Positions 46,837 through 55,966 of a DNA stretch of 64,000 bases are shown in pieces; the stretch's first letter is position 1; each line of letters starts with the position of its first letter. The notes below the pieces were generated by a model. The model had not been told where the DNA came from and did no database searches. It saw only the letters and a list, made by a program, of their open reading frames with translations. The position numbers were made by a program, and so were the translations under genes. Origin of the DNA: a virus; IMG/VR virus record IMGVR_UViG_3300027763_000050, positions 1 through 64,000 of that record. The stretch is one strand, 5' to 3'.

Positions 46837-49125
46837 ATGGAGTCGCGGGAAAGTAAGCTCGGACGTCGCCTATCTCGCGAAGAATTCGAAGCATTACAGG
46901 CAGCTAAACAACAAGTTCAAGGCGCTCAATCCGCAATCGGTGGTATCGGTCAAATGCGCCCCGGCCTTGGCTTGCTGCCTCCCGCTGGCGAGCGTCGCTC
47001 AGAGTTAAGCGTCGCGGGTCTGCCGCCCCCGGGAACTTCGACTGAAAGCATCGATGGATATATCAAAGGTATGTACCCAGGTAGAGGAGAAGAAACGATT
47101 GCGCGACTAAGGGAGAGGGTTCCTTCCCGGAAGAAAGATGACGAACCTATAAGCGCAACAGACGTCATGATGCAGGTAAGGACAATCCCTGGCGCTTCCA
47201 TCTATGACCAAGGAAAAGACGTAAGCGGTTTTGTGCCAAGGCTTGAGCGAGCTGTCCAAGAGAACGCCGAAGGAAAGCAAGAACGAATGGAGGCAAGGCA
47301 GCGAGAATTGTCCGATCAACTTGCGGCCGAAGTTGCAGCCAATCCCGAGCTCGCTGAATTTCTTGGCCAAAAAAACGGCATGTTCACTCTGGACAGGGAA
47401 ACCGGCACTGCTGACCTGTCGCGATCCAATAACGACAAATACGGCGAATTTGCTTCCGAAGACCCAAGCGGATACAAGTATTCCTACCGCGGCGGCTCAG
47501 CTCCTTCTGAGTTGAACCCGTACGGCGGGATAGAAGTAACCGGCACAAACCGTCGCGATGTAAGGATTTACCCGGGCGATCCTGTGCTGACCCGTACAGG
47601 AGATCAAGATGACACGGCCTCCTTCCGGCGAGAGGAAGAGGTAACGCTTGGGAAACTAGCGCAAGAGCTTTCGAATGAATACAAGACTGAATCAATTACC
47701 CGTGGGGGATTGGTAAGGCTTCGGGATAAGGGCCTATTTAATCCGCTGCCAGTGGCACAGCGGGATCGGTCGTTGGTGGGCCATATCAGCCGGCTAGAGA
47801 GAGCTTCCAACCTCTCTGAAGACCAAGTCAGCCTGCTTGGACTAGACCCAAACATGCGGGTATTGAATCCAAACTCCATGGTTCGGGTGCCTGTCCCTGT
47901 TTTTGCCGTAACAAGGGTTGATCAAAATACTGGTGAAAGGGTGCCGGTTATTCAGCAAGAGACCGGTGAACCCTTATATAGAGTCGGCGAGCCTGTTAAC
48001 CGAGATCTGGACGCAATTCGCGACGAGCTACGTCCTTTTGTCCCCTCCGCTGCAGGGCAATTCAGTCAAGATGAGGTTCTGCGCCGTGGGTCAGAAAGTG
48101 CGGACCGTGAAAACGCTGCAAACGAACAGGCTCGGCAAAATAAACGGGCGGCGCTGCGAGGAAGAGCTGCTGAACAAGGCGGTACCGGCAGCTTCCAAGA
48201 CCTCCTAAAGGAGATTGTGGCCGGTGGTTTCATGGAGTCCGCCCCTGTCATATCTCCCGAGGCGGTAGATCGCCGTATCGCAAAGCTCAAGGCAGGTCTT
48301 ATCGCTAGGGCTGGAGAGGCTGGACCCATGATCTCGCAGGAACTTGGCGAAAATCGGACCCTAGATGAGCTGATTCGAGCAAGTTCCGCTCCACGGGGCC
48401 GCGAGGTGGACCTGTTCAGCGAAGAACCAATCGATGAAGCCCTGCTCCGAGCTCATAATCCACTGGAAGCGGACGAACAGCTCGGCGCCGAAATCCAGGG
48501 CTTGACCGCTAGAGGCTCCGGATTGGATACCTCGGAAGAAAATATGGCCAATTGGGCAGATATTGACTACTCACCAGAGAGCCGCGGTTACCAGATCGAG
48601 CAATTCGACCGTGACCCAGCCCGCCAGCCATGGAGGGAAACCTTTGTTGACCCCATTACCGGTAATCCTTACCCCAATCCACTGAAAAACCGCATTAACG
48701 CCCTTGAAGAGACAGCGCAAAAGCTGAATCCCCTTGCTGACGCCGCTCAAGTCGACTTGATGACCAAGGCAATGGAGCAGGAAATGGCTTACCGGCAGCG
48801 GATTGGCGCTCCCCGCTCCCAGGAGTCCATGGCCGACGCACGCACCACCGCACAGTCAGCGCTCAATGCCCCCGCGAGCGCCTCTGTGGCCCCCCAGGAA
48901 GTTGGTCAAGAGCTGTTCGCCCGCCCAGTTCGCACCTGGACCCCACCCAGGGAGCCCGATCAACTGCTGGCTGACTCAATTCGCTCTAAATACCAAAGGA
49001 CTGTCCCAGGAATGCGCGAGTTCTCCTACACAGGCCTTGCTGACGCACTTGGGGGAGAGGTCGGCGACCCCCAACAGGAAGCAGCCATGAAGTTTTTAGC
49101 TGAGCGCATCGCTCGGAGGCGCTGA
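46837..49125 (+). CDS. Large virion-type protein, 762 aa
   Basis: ATG 46837 after an A-rich leader. Mostly charged, helical and low in hydrophobics, with Arg/Glu/Gln-rich segments (RLSREEFEALQAAKQQVQ, ADRENAANEQARQNKRAAL). It leads the rightward structural block and its size is like internal (ejection) proteins of podoviruses. No domain is recognised. Confidence 0.6.
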   Translation: MESRESKLGRRLSREEFEALQAAKQQVQGAQSAIGGIGQMRPGLGLLPPAGERRSELSVAGLPPPGTSTESIDGYIKGMYPGRGEETIARLRERVPSRKKDDEPISATDVMMQVRTIPGASIYDQGKDVSGFVPRLERAVQENAEGKQERMEARQRELSDQLAAEVAANPELAEFLGQKNGMFTLDRETGTADLSRSNNDKYGEFASEDPSGYKYSYRGGSAPSELNPYGGIEVTGTNRRDVRIYPGDPVLTRTGDQDDTASFRREEEVTLGKLAQELSNEYKTESITRGGLVRLRDKGLFNPLPVAQRDRSLVGHISRLERASNLSEDQVSLLGLDPNMRVLNPNSMVRVPVPVFAVTRVDQNTGERVPVIQQETGEPLYRVGEPVNRDLDAIRDELRPFVPSAAGQFSQDEVLRRGSESADRENAANEQARQNKRAALRGRAAEQGGTGSFQDLLKEIVAGGFMESAPVISPEAVDRRIAKLKAGLIARAGEAGPMISQELGENRTLDELIRASSAPRGREVDLFSEEPIDEALLRAHNPLEADEQLGAEIQGLTARGSGLDTSEENMANWADIDYSPESRGYQIEQFDRDPARQPWRETFVDPITGNPYPNPLKNRINALEETAQKLNPLADAAQVDLMTKAMEQEMAYRQRIGAPRSQESMADARTTAQSALNAPASASVAPQEVGQELFARPVRTWTPPREPDQLLADSIRSKYQRTVPGMREFSYTGLADALGGEVGDPQQEAAMKFLAERIARRR

Positions 49126-49127
49126 TC

Positions 49128-49373
49128 ATGGCGGATGAACAGGAAAAACGGGGGAAAGCCAAGGATTTGGCTAACTCTTTTAAGCGAATGAGCAAACCTG
49201 CCAGCCAAGGCGGTACCGGGGGCACCTTCTCCGCCGCTGCCACCAAGGCCGGATACCCTGACACCCCGAAAGGGCGCTCTCAGTTTGCAGAAGCCGTGCT
49301 TAAAGAGAAAGATAAGTACAGCGAAAAGATGGTCAAGAAAGCCAACTTCTATAAGAACGTCATCAGTAAATAA
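49128..49373 (+). CDS. Small basic virion-type protein, 81 aa
   Basis: Two bases after the 762-aa protein. Lys/Ala/Ser-rich (KAKDLANSFKRMSKPAS, EKMVKKANFYKNVI). Possibly DNA-associated. Confidence 0.55.
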   Translation: MADEQEKRGKAKDLANSFKRMSKPASQGGTGGTFSAAATKAGYPDTPKGRSQFAEAVLKEKDKYSEKMVKKANFYKNVISK

Positions 49374-49377
49374 TTCG

Positions 49378-49385
49378 CTAGAATA
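49378..49385 (+). promoter_or_regulatory. CTAGAATA -10-like element
   Basis: Exact copy, 23 bases before the GTG at 49409. Confidence 0.55.
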
Positions 49386-49408
49386 AGCGCACGGCTGGGA
49401 TTACGTAA

Positions 49409-49687
49409 GTGGCTGGCGGGCGCGTACAAGATACCACTAGGCCCTCGCTGAATCAGTCGATCCGGCAGGCCCTGCAGAATAAGCGCGAACGAGCAGAAGT
49501 ACCTGTTGTTTTTGGCATGGAAAAAGGCTCACCCCAGAGATTTGCGGGTGAAGAACTTAAAGTTGCCGGCATGAATGGACAGTTTGGCGCTAAAACTGAA
49601 GATCCCGCCTCGCAGCCATACTTCAAGAAGTTCGTATCTCGCTATGTTGCGGGAGAAGGTCTACTTAACGGTAACGGGGCAGCGTAA
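49409..49687 (+). CDS. Virion-type protein, 92 aa
   Basis: GTG start. Basic/Gln-rich first half (SIRQALQNKRERAEVP), Gly/Pro-rich second half. TAATG coupling to the next gene. Confidence 0.55.
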   Translation: MAGGRVQDTTRPSLNQSIRQALQNKRERAEVPVVFGMEKGSPQRFAGEELKVAGMNGQFGAKTEDPASQPYFKKFVSRYVAGEGLLNGNGAA

Positions 49688-50220
49688 TGAGATTCTCTGG
49701 TGAAAAAGTTCTCGGCCTGTTAAGTAAGATTGCGACCGGTGGCCGAGCGATGAGCAAGGGAGAAGCAGCCCTTGAGTTCGGGCCAGATATTGTCATGGCG
49801 GCGCTTACCGCTGCGACCTTGCCCGAGGGCGTGGATCCAATGCTGCGAGCAGGGGCTGGGGCCGAGGATTTAGCGTACGGTCTGGGCGGCTCATTGGCCG
49901 GTCGATTCCTCGGTAGGCGGGGGGCTGCTCTATTTAGGCCGGGTGACGACATGGCGGCCAGGGGCATAGAGCAGGTTGGCGGGATGCTGGGCGGTATTGT
50001 CCCAAGCATGATGGCGCCTCGACCCATACTGAACCAAGCAATTGAGCAGGCCTACAGCAGGCAAGGGCAAAGGGAAACGGCTAAGAAGAATGAGCAGCAG
50101 GGGGAGAGCAATGAAGCGCTGGCGGATGCTCTTTTAAGGCTTGGCTACGTAAGCGCCTCTGGTGATGTGGGAGTTTCACCGGAAGTTATCGCTCGAGGTG
50201 GTATTGGGACTATCGTCTGA
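49687..50220 (+). CDS. Virion-type protein with hydrophobic segment, 177 aa
   Basis: Helical, with a Gly/Ala-rich region (GGSLAGRFLGRRGAAL, VGGMLGGIVPSMMAP) that may cross a membrane, then a Gln/Glu-rich segment. Such features suit ejection proteins. The stop overlaps the next start. Confidence 0.55.
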   Translation: MRFSGEKVLGLLSKIATGGRAMSKGEAALEFGPDIVMAALTAATLPEGVDPMLRAGAGAEDLAYGLGGSLAGRFLGRRGAALFRPGDDMAARGIEQVGGMLGGIVPSMMAPRPILNQAIEQAYSRQGQRETAKKNEQQGESNEALADALLRLGYVSASGDVGVSPEVIARGGIGTIV

Positions 50221-51575
50221 TGGCGAACGATTTCCGGGGAATAAGGCGGGCGTTTTTAGGCGGGATCAACGCTGATCCAGGCGCTTACGGCAAATGGGAA
50301 CAGAAAGAGCAGACCTTAGCCGGTAATGATTACGAGCCGAGCCCGAGTGAGTACATGCTCGGACGTTCGCCAATAGTTGACTATGTCCGCAGGCTGCTAC
50401 CCGGCAGAGTTTCAGACGTTAAGCCAGTAGTAGAAAGCTGGGGATTGCGCTCACCTGCAATGCCAGGTTTTATATCCAACTTGCCACTGGGCGGATATTC
50501 TGGCAAAGAAAAACAAAGCTACCTAGAGGCGCGTGACAACGACAAATTACTAAAGGAAAGCACGATTCGCCCGGGCTTCATGCCAACCGGCGAGTTTGGC
50601 GAAGAAGAAAAGATTAACCTCTTAAAAGACAAGACATCCCCCCCGGGACCGTCGATACTCCCTGGCAACAAGGAGATAGACGTAGACGGAGCAACTCAGG
50701 CAGCAGCACAGGCCGCGGGTGTGGCGGCAAGTGATTTTGTTGGCGATGGTGCTCGAAATATTTGGTGGTTCCTTAACGCGCCACAAGCAATTGCCCAGGT
50801 CGCCACTTTTGCGGGCCTGCATGGGGCGGGCAAGGGAGTTGCGCCGGATGAGTATGGACCAATTCTCAAGCGCGGTGGGCATCGTTTCGCTGCTGCACTG
50901 CCGGCAACGATTGCGGTCTCGTTTGGTATCGGTAGTGCCATGCGTCAACCGGGTTACGGAGCCGCGGTGCCGGACGAGGATTTGCGAACCAAGGCAGCGG
51001 ACCCTGTTACTGAATTGGGCGCAAGATACTTCTTGGGTAGAAGTGGCAATTTGCTGCCCTATGAGCAATTTAAGTTAGAGCGCCCTGACGTATCGGAAGA
51101 GGAGTATCAGGAGTACAAGCGCTTCCTTCACGGCAACAAGTCACCATTAAAGGCGACGCTCGAGGGGATCAACGGCCCAGAGGTGAATTTCATGGGCAAG
51201 AGCGTTCCGGTTGTGACAACGATCCTACCCGTAATAGCGTCAATTGTTGGCAGTCGTTACGGGGCAAGAAAGGCCGCAGAAAGACTTGCCAATGGCAGCG
51301 AGGGAAATCAATTTGTTAAGTCTATGCTTGTCAGGGAAGAGGTAAAAGAAATTGAGCGTGACCTAGAAAGGGACAAGCCGGAGTACACCAGGGAAGATTT
51401 AGTAGCAGCGCAGGCGGAGTCACTTGGATTGCACCGCGACATACAAAATGAAGTCCTAAAAAGCGCTTTGACTTACGGTTCTGGCTCTCTTGTTACTACG
51501 GCCGTATTAGGATCGGCACTAGAAGAAGTCCGCCGTTCAATCGGCCCAATGGCTGAACTGGAGCCCAAGAAATGA
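50220..51575 (+). CDS. Virion-type protein, 451 aa
   Basis: It has several moderately hydrophobic helices (AAALPATIAVSFGIGSAM, VTTILPVIASIVGS) and acidic helices near the end (EEVKEIERDLERDKPEY). It is coupled to both neighbours by overlaps. Possibly an internal virion protein; no domain is recognised. Confidence 0.6.
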   Translation: MANDFRGIRRAFLGGINADPGAYGKWEQKEQTLAGNDYEPSPSEYMLGRSPIVDYVRRLLPGRVSDVKPVVESWGLRSPAMPGFISNLPLGGYSGKEKQSYLEARDNDKLLKESTIRPGFMPTGEFGEEEKINLLKDKTSPPGPSILPGNKEIDVDGATQAAAQAAGVAASDFVGDGARNIWWFLNAPQAIAQVATFAGLHGAGKGVAPDEYGPILKRGGHRFAAALPATIAVSFGIGSAMRQPGYGAAVPDEDLRTKAADPVTELGARYFLGRSGNLLPYEQFKLERPDVSEEEYQEYKRFLHGNKSPLKATLEGINGPEVNFMGKSVPVVTTILPVIASIVGSRYGARKAAERLANGSEGNQFVKSMLVREEVKEIERDLERDKPEYTREDLVAAQAESLGLHRDIQNEVLKSALTYGSGSLVTTAVLGSALEEVRRSIGPMAELEPKK

Positions 51576-52015
51576 GATTTAGAGCAAGCGAACAAGCAAG
51601 TAATTTTCTGCATAACCTGGGGACAGACACCAGCAGCGAGGCGGATCTCGCCGGAGCAGGGTTATCTGCATTTGGGACAAGCAGGGCAAGGCATCTAAGT
51701 GATCTGGCAGCTGCACAGGCACGGGATACTGCTGCGCCTTTGGAGGCATACGGAAAAATTTTGCGGGCCCAAAACACGCCACAAGGATCCTCAAGCAGCA
51801 GCGGTGCAAATACCGGCAAACTGGTCTCGGCCGGCGCTGACTTGATCAAGGGTATTGGTGGTTTACTTGGCGGCGGTGGAGGCGGAGGTGTTTCGTCCTG
51901 GGGGCTATCGGGTCCCAGTGGCGCAGTGAGCTACGGCGGCGGTGCTGGCGAGGCATTGTCTGATTGGAAAATTGGCTCAACCGATTGGTCGGGCATTGGT
52001 AGCGGTTGGGGCTAG
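51572..52015 (+). CDS. Gly/Ser-rich virion-type protein, 147 aa
   Basis: ATGA overlap with the gene before. Helical first half, then a Gly-rich stretch (GIGGLLGGGGGGG) and an aromatic/Gly end (SDWKIGSTDWSGIGSGWG). Confidence 0.6.
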   Translation: MRFRASEQASNFLHNLGTDTSSEADLAGAGLSAFGTSRARHLSDLAAAQARDTAAPLEAYGKILRAQNTPQGSSSSSGANTGKLVSAGADLIKGIGGLLGGGGGGGVSSWGLSGPSGAVSYGGGAGEALSDWKIGSTDWSGIGSGWG

Positions 52016-52024
52016 GAGAAAGAA

Positions 52025-52558
52025 ATGGCTTTTGGTTACAGCGATACAAGCACCAACCCAGTAGACCCATTTGCTGTTACAAGATTCAGTGGCGACGATG
52101 ATTGGCTCAAGTCACCAAAAGTTAACGCCCTGAGTAATGTTCCAAATTTCAGCGGCAAGCAAATCTCTCCTGACAGTTCGGGGGAGGTGGCATACCAGGG
52201 GTCATTCTCGCCATCGGGTGGTGCTGTCAGCGCAATGGATGATGTTCTATCGACAAATAAAAGTAACGAAACAAGGATGGCAGGGGACGCGCTAAAGGGT
52301 GCTTTCCAGGTTTCGCAGGCCAGGAAGGAAGCAGAGAAAACTCAAAGGGAGGCCGAGCAGCAGGCACAGGCAATGGCGTGGAATAATTACGCCAATGCAA
52401 TAGCGGCGCAAAAAGCCAATAAGAAGTCAGGTGGTAATAATTTCCTGAGCACTGCACTTGGAATAGGTAGCTCAGTGGCAAGCCTCATTCCTGGCGGGCA
52501 GGCCGTGGGAATTGCTTTAGGTGCTGGCGCTAAGGGGGCAGGCGCGCTTGGTGTTTAA
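52025..52558 (+). CDS. Virion-type protein, 177 aa
   Basis: Preceded by AGGAGAAAG, a good Shine-Dalgarno. Disordered N-terminal half, a coiled-coil segment (SQARKEAEKTQREAEQQAQA) and a Gly/Ala-rich hydrophobic C-terminus. Confidence 0.6.
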   Translation: MAFGYSDTSTNPVDPFAVTRFSGDDDWLKSPKVNALSNVPNFSGKQISPDSSGEVAYQGSFSPSGGAVSAMDDVLSTNKSNETRMAGDALKGAFQVSQARKEAEKTQREAEQQAQAMAWNNYANAIAAQKANKKSGGNNFLSTALGIGSSVASLIPGGQAVGIALGAGAKGAGALGV

Positions 52559-52609
52559 TTATCTTGAGCTGATCGGCTAACTGCTGCTATATCGAGCAAG
52601 CTGTATTTA

Positions 52610-52617
52610 CTAGAATA
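52610..52617 (+). promoter_or_regulatory. CTAGAATA -10-like element
   Basis: Exact copy, 30 bases before the ATG at 52648. Confidence 0.55.
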
Positions 52618-52647
52618 ATGAACAAGTAAAACTGTCTCTGCGATCAG

Positions 52648-53433
52648 ATGACGTCTGGGTTCTCTTATTATCCGTCGCGTAACGGATCTACTTACGATCT
52701 TGGCGGCACCGACCGAGTCGTTGTTCTCCCAAAAGATAGAGGGCCAGGGGTTGATTTTGACGCCGGAGATTTACTCTCTACCGTAGCGGCTACAGGTGGT
52801 GGGCGCAAAGCTGGCGATTTAGGGCTAGCAGCGATCAAGCAAGGATTGATAAATGCGGGTAAATCGCCTGCGGAATTTGTCGGTAGGCATGGCGGCAAAT
52901 TGGCAGGTTTAGGTGTTTTGACTGCGATTCTTGGCGGCGCTGCTGAATTGGCCGATTCGAAAGATAACCTCGCTACTAACGTGGCTGAGGGCGTTGGATT
53001 TACTACTGGCACCCTTGGCGGCATGGCTGCAGGGGCCGCCGCTGGGGCCGCTCTGACAGGCCCTCTCGCACCGTTGGGGGCATTGGCCGGGGCTACGATC
53101 GCGGGGGCACTGGGCGGGACGGCGGGCAAGGGGCTGCTTGGCACAGTGGCCAACGCAATTCAAGGCATATCACCGGAAGACAGAGAGCTCAATCAGCGCT
53201 TGCAGGGTTCACGGGCTGAAGGGCGTTTGCGTTTGGAGCAAATGCGGGAATCGCTGCCCGTCATGGAACAGTATTTGGCGGTCAAGCGTGATGATGATAT
53301 TCGCCGTTTGGGGACCCAGGTGGGTGCGACAAATGACGTGAATTTTGCAAGCGCCTTAAACGCCATGCTGGTTAACAGGGGCAATCAGGCGGACGTACAA
53401 ATGCGTGAAATGAATCGGGGGCTATTTGGCTGA
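52648..53433 (+). CDS. Virion-type membrane-active protein, 261 aa
   Basis: The central 60 residues are Gly/Ala-rich and hydrophobic (GTLGGMAAGAAAGAALTGPL, AGATIAGALGGTAGKGLLG), flanked by charged helices. This glycine-zipper type of segment suits membrane-inserting ejection proteins. Stop and next start overlap. Confidence 0.6.
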   Translation: MTSGFSYYPSRNGSTYDLGGTDRVVVLPKDRGPGVDFDAGDLLSTVAATGGGRKAGDLGLAAIKQGLINAGKSPAEFVGRHGGKLAGLGVLTAILGGAAELADSKDNLATNVAEGVGFTTGTLGGMAAGAAAGAALTGPLAPLGALAGATIAGALGGTAGKGLLGTVANAIQGISPEDRELNQRLQGSRAEGRLRLEQMRESLPVMEQYLAVKRDDDIRRLGTQVGATNDVNFASALNAMLVNRGNQADVQMREMNRGLFG

Positions 53434-54140
53434 TGGCATTTGATCTGCCCGGTTATAGCGTCGCTTCAAATTACCTGGCCTCCTACCGCCCAGTGGGGAA
53501 GGTGGAAGGTTTTGCCAACGTATTAAGCAACAGCGGCACAAATGCGCTGGCAAGAATTCCTGGCGACAACCAGGCGATGGCCACTCAGCTGACGGAGCGG
53601 GCGTTGGCTGAACAGGGTGGCATAAAGCGCCAGAAGTTGGTTAACGAGCAGGCGGTTGAGAACAGCAAGGCATCACTGGCAAAGGATTTCAACATCTACC
53701 TGCAGCAACGTGCAATCAACGAGCAGGTAAGCGGATTAAAGCAAAAGCCAACTTTGTTTGACAAGCTAAATCTTGCGGCAACCCTTTCCCAGGGATTTAG
53801 CGGCGGCGGATCTGCCAGGGGGCTGACAGCTAGTGAAATTGGGATAGGAGGCAACCCTCTGGACAAGTTAAATAATTTGCTGTCCGGCACAAGAACGTTA
53901 AGGGGTGAAATTAATCAAGCGCTGGGCGGAAGTAGCGGAATGACAGCAAACGCTCTTAGGTCACTACCTTCTATCGATGCGTCTGCCGGGCGGAGTTCCG
54001 GGGGGATGACTGTAACGGAGCCAGCGCAGGCCCAGTTACGGCAGCAATCTGCGCCAAGCGTTCTCAGGGGTGATAGAGCGCAAGATGATTCAGACTTTAT
54101 GAATTTCTTGCAGCAACAAAGGCTTGGCTCAGCGAGTTAA
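53433..54140 (+). CDS. Virion-type protein, 235 aa
   Basis: Gln/Asn/Ser-rich helices (RALAEQGGIKRQKLVNEQ) and a disordered C-terminus ending FMNFLQQQRLGSAS. The following 50 bases contain GGGAGG before the next ATG. Confidence 0.6.
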   Translation: MAFDLPGYSVASNYLASYRPVGKVEGFANVLSNSGTNALARIPGDNQAMATQLTERALAEQGGIKRQKLVNEQAVENSKASLAKDFNIYLQQRAINEQVSGLKQKPTLFDKLNLAATLSQGFSGGGSARGLTASEIGIGGNPLDKLNNLLSGTRTLRGEINQALGGSSGMTANALRSLPSIDASAGRSSGGMTVTEPAQAQLRQQSAPSVLRGDRAQDDSDFMNFLQQQRLGSAS

Positions 54141-54190
54141 TTTTTTTGCCAAGCTGCAACGACTAAGATAGAAAGGGAGGATGCACTCTT

Positions 54191-54727
54191 ATGACACAGC
54201 CAAGCAATAGTATTGCGGACCTCCTGGCATGGGCCAAGAGTCGTAACCTGGTTGACGAATTCAATAAGCCAACCAAATACGGCGCTGAAACCTTTGCTGC
54301 GCGCAAAGCTCAGCCGTATCAATCGGACGCCCAGTCCAGGCTGCTAAACACTGCCGCCGCTGGAAAGCTTAGTAATGAAAATTTCTCTGACCAACAATCA
54401 CGGATAACCCAGGCGACTGCGGAACGAACACCTGTAGTCTTAAATGCCTTACGTGGCCAATCGGATATACGGGGAGACGAGCAGGAGCGCCGGGTAGGCC
54501 TTCTTAGAAATCAGCTAATTGACCCGCAGGGTAAGCGAGAAACTGATTTATACATGGCGGGAATCGGGCCTGGCGGGTTAGCCGACCGATTAATGGCATC
54601 GGATGAGCGCAAGTACGCGCAGGCGCTTGCATCACAAGAAAAGGCAAATAATCGAAATAGCGTTCAAAACTTAATTGATAACATTCTCAAGACCGGCGCA
54701 ATGATCCTGCCGTTCGCACTCTCCTAG
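54191..54727 (+). CDS. Virion-type protein, 178 aa
   Basis: ATG 54191; GGGAGG lies about 13 bases upstream. Soluble helical protein with a hydrophobic C-terminal end (ILKTGAMILPFAL). No domain is recognised. Confidence 0.6.
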   Translation: MTQPSNSIADLLAWAKSRNLVDEFNKPTKYGAETFAARKAQPYQSDAQSRLLNTAAAGKLSNENFSDQQSRITQATAERTPVVLNALRGQSDIRGDEQERRVGLLRNQLIDPQGKRETDLYMAGIGPGGLADRLMASDERKYAQALASQEKANNRNSVQNLIDNILKTGAMILPFALS

Positions 54728-54729
54728 AT

Positions 54730-55434
54730 ATGTCCTCCTACGCATCGCCATCCGCACCAGTAACAGGGGCTGACGGAAAGACACTCCCTTATCCGTACAC
54801 GACTTCTGGCACCCTGATAAGCTCAGGGATGAAGAACCTGGTTGATATTGGCAACCAGTACAAAGACAATGAATCAATTGGGGCCTTGGTCGCAGGCGGG
54901 TTAATTGATGCTGCTAAAACGACGATTAATACCGGCCTTGAGAATCAGTACAACGATTCATTCCTGGGCAGCATGGCAACTTACAATAAAACTCTTGACG
55001 ACAACAAGACTGGCAACACCAAGGGCTTGATGGCTACCGAGGCCGGGCTCACTAAAGAGGTAATCCAGAAGAATGCCGATGAAAGTATCAGACTCGGTCA
55101 AGCGGGCTACGGATCAACTGGATACATGACCCAAGCCGAGGTTGCTAAACAGGGCGCGGTTAACACTGGAATGTTAGATGTAGCAAGGGAAAATCGCTTG
55201 GGATCTGACTTTGCTGAAGTCACCCGTGGCCAAACAGCTCGGGATGTGGCGTCAACACAAGCAAGTGGAGCCCGTGACGTAGCCACAATTCAGGGTGACT
55301 ACAACGTTCGCAATACAACGGAAACTGGTCGACAAAGCCGTTTGCTAGAGGGCGAGAAGACTGACCAACAGATGCGATTAAGGGCAGATGCCAGGGGCGC
55401 TATCCGCTCTGCTGGTGGCCGTTTTTATGGCTGA
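54730..55434 (+). CDS. Virion-type protein, 234 aa
   Basis: Thr/Gly/Asn-rich with long helices, e.g. ARENRLGSDFAEVTRGQTAR, and an Arg-rich end. Ends six bases before the next gene. Confidence 0.6.
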   Translation: MSSYASPSAPVTGADGKTLPYPYTTSGTLISSGMKNLVDIGNQYKDNESIGALVAGGLIDAAKTTINTGLENQYNDSFLGSMATYNKTLDDNKTGNTKGLMATEAGLTKEVIQKNADESIRLGQAGYGSTGYMTQAEVAKQGAVNTGMLDVARENRLGSDFAEVTRGQTARDVASTQASGARDVATIQGDYNVRNTTETGRQSRLLEGEKTDQQMRLRADARGAIRSAGGRFYG

Positions 55435-55440
55435 TAGCTA

Positions 55441-55950
55441 ATGTTGGCTAAAGAGTCAGATCAGGTAACAGTATTTCTCAGGGCCCTGGGGGATAGCGCC
55501 CGAGAAGCCTTTGTTAATTACGCCGAACATACATATTCCGTCTACGAGATATGGTTATATGCTGGCGTGCTTGGGTATAGCGGTTCTTTTGTAGAACTTG
55601 AGAAATGGGTAAGCGAGAATCACAAAAAGTTAAATAGGCGTGATTTGCTGCTGAGAGAAATATGCAAGCTAGAGGAAGACATTGATGCGATCCGACAGCA
55701 ATCAATTTGCAACATGGTAAAACCGGAATCCGCCGCGTCTCGGATTGCTCAGCTATCAAAAGAAATGCGGGGGCACGTAGTCGAGGTCGAGCGTATGTCT
55801 AAACCAGTGGATAGGCGAGGGCTGGTATTGGCCGGCGCTGACCGGGTGATGAGAGAGCTAAATACAATCTTCGAGAACAACGCAGAAATTAAAGATGCGC
55901 TGGATGAGGCGTTTGAATCAATCTGGACTCGACTCATAGCAGAGGTGTAG
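55441..55950 (+). CDS. Small-terminase candidate, 169 aa
   Basis: Directly precedes the large terminase. Helical N-terminus (DSAREAFVNYAEHTYSVYEIW), then a coiled coil (LLLREICKLEEDIDAIRQQ). Position and helical build suit a small terminase subunit, but no HTH is obvious. Confidence 0.45.
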   Translation: MLAKESDQVTVFLRALGDSAREAFVNYAEHTYSVYEIWLYAGVLGYSGSFVELEKWVSENHKKLNRRDLLLREICKLEEDIDAIRQQSICNMVKPESAASRIAQLSKEMRGHVVEVERMSKPVDRRGLVLAGADRVMRELNTIFENNAEIKDALDEAFESIWTRLIAEV

Positions 55951-55953
55951 TCG

Positions 55954-55960
55954 CTAGATT
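55954..55960 (+). promoter_or_regulatory. CTAGATT -10-like element, leaderless spacing
   Basis: Only six bases separate it from the terminase ATG. If it is a -10 element, the transcript would start at or near the ATG. Confidence 0.4.
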
Positions 55961-55966
55961 GGCGAC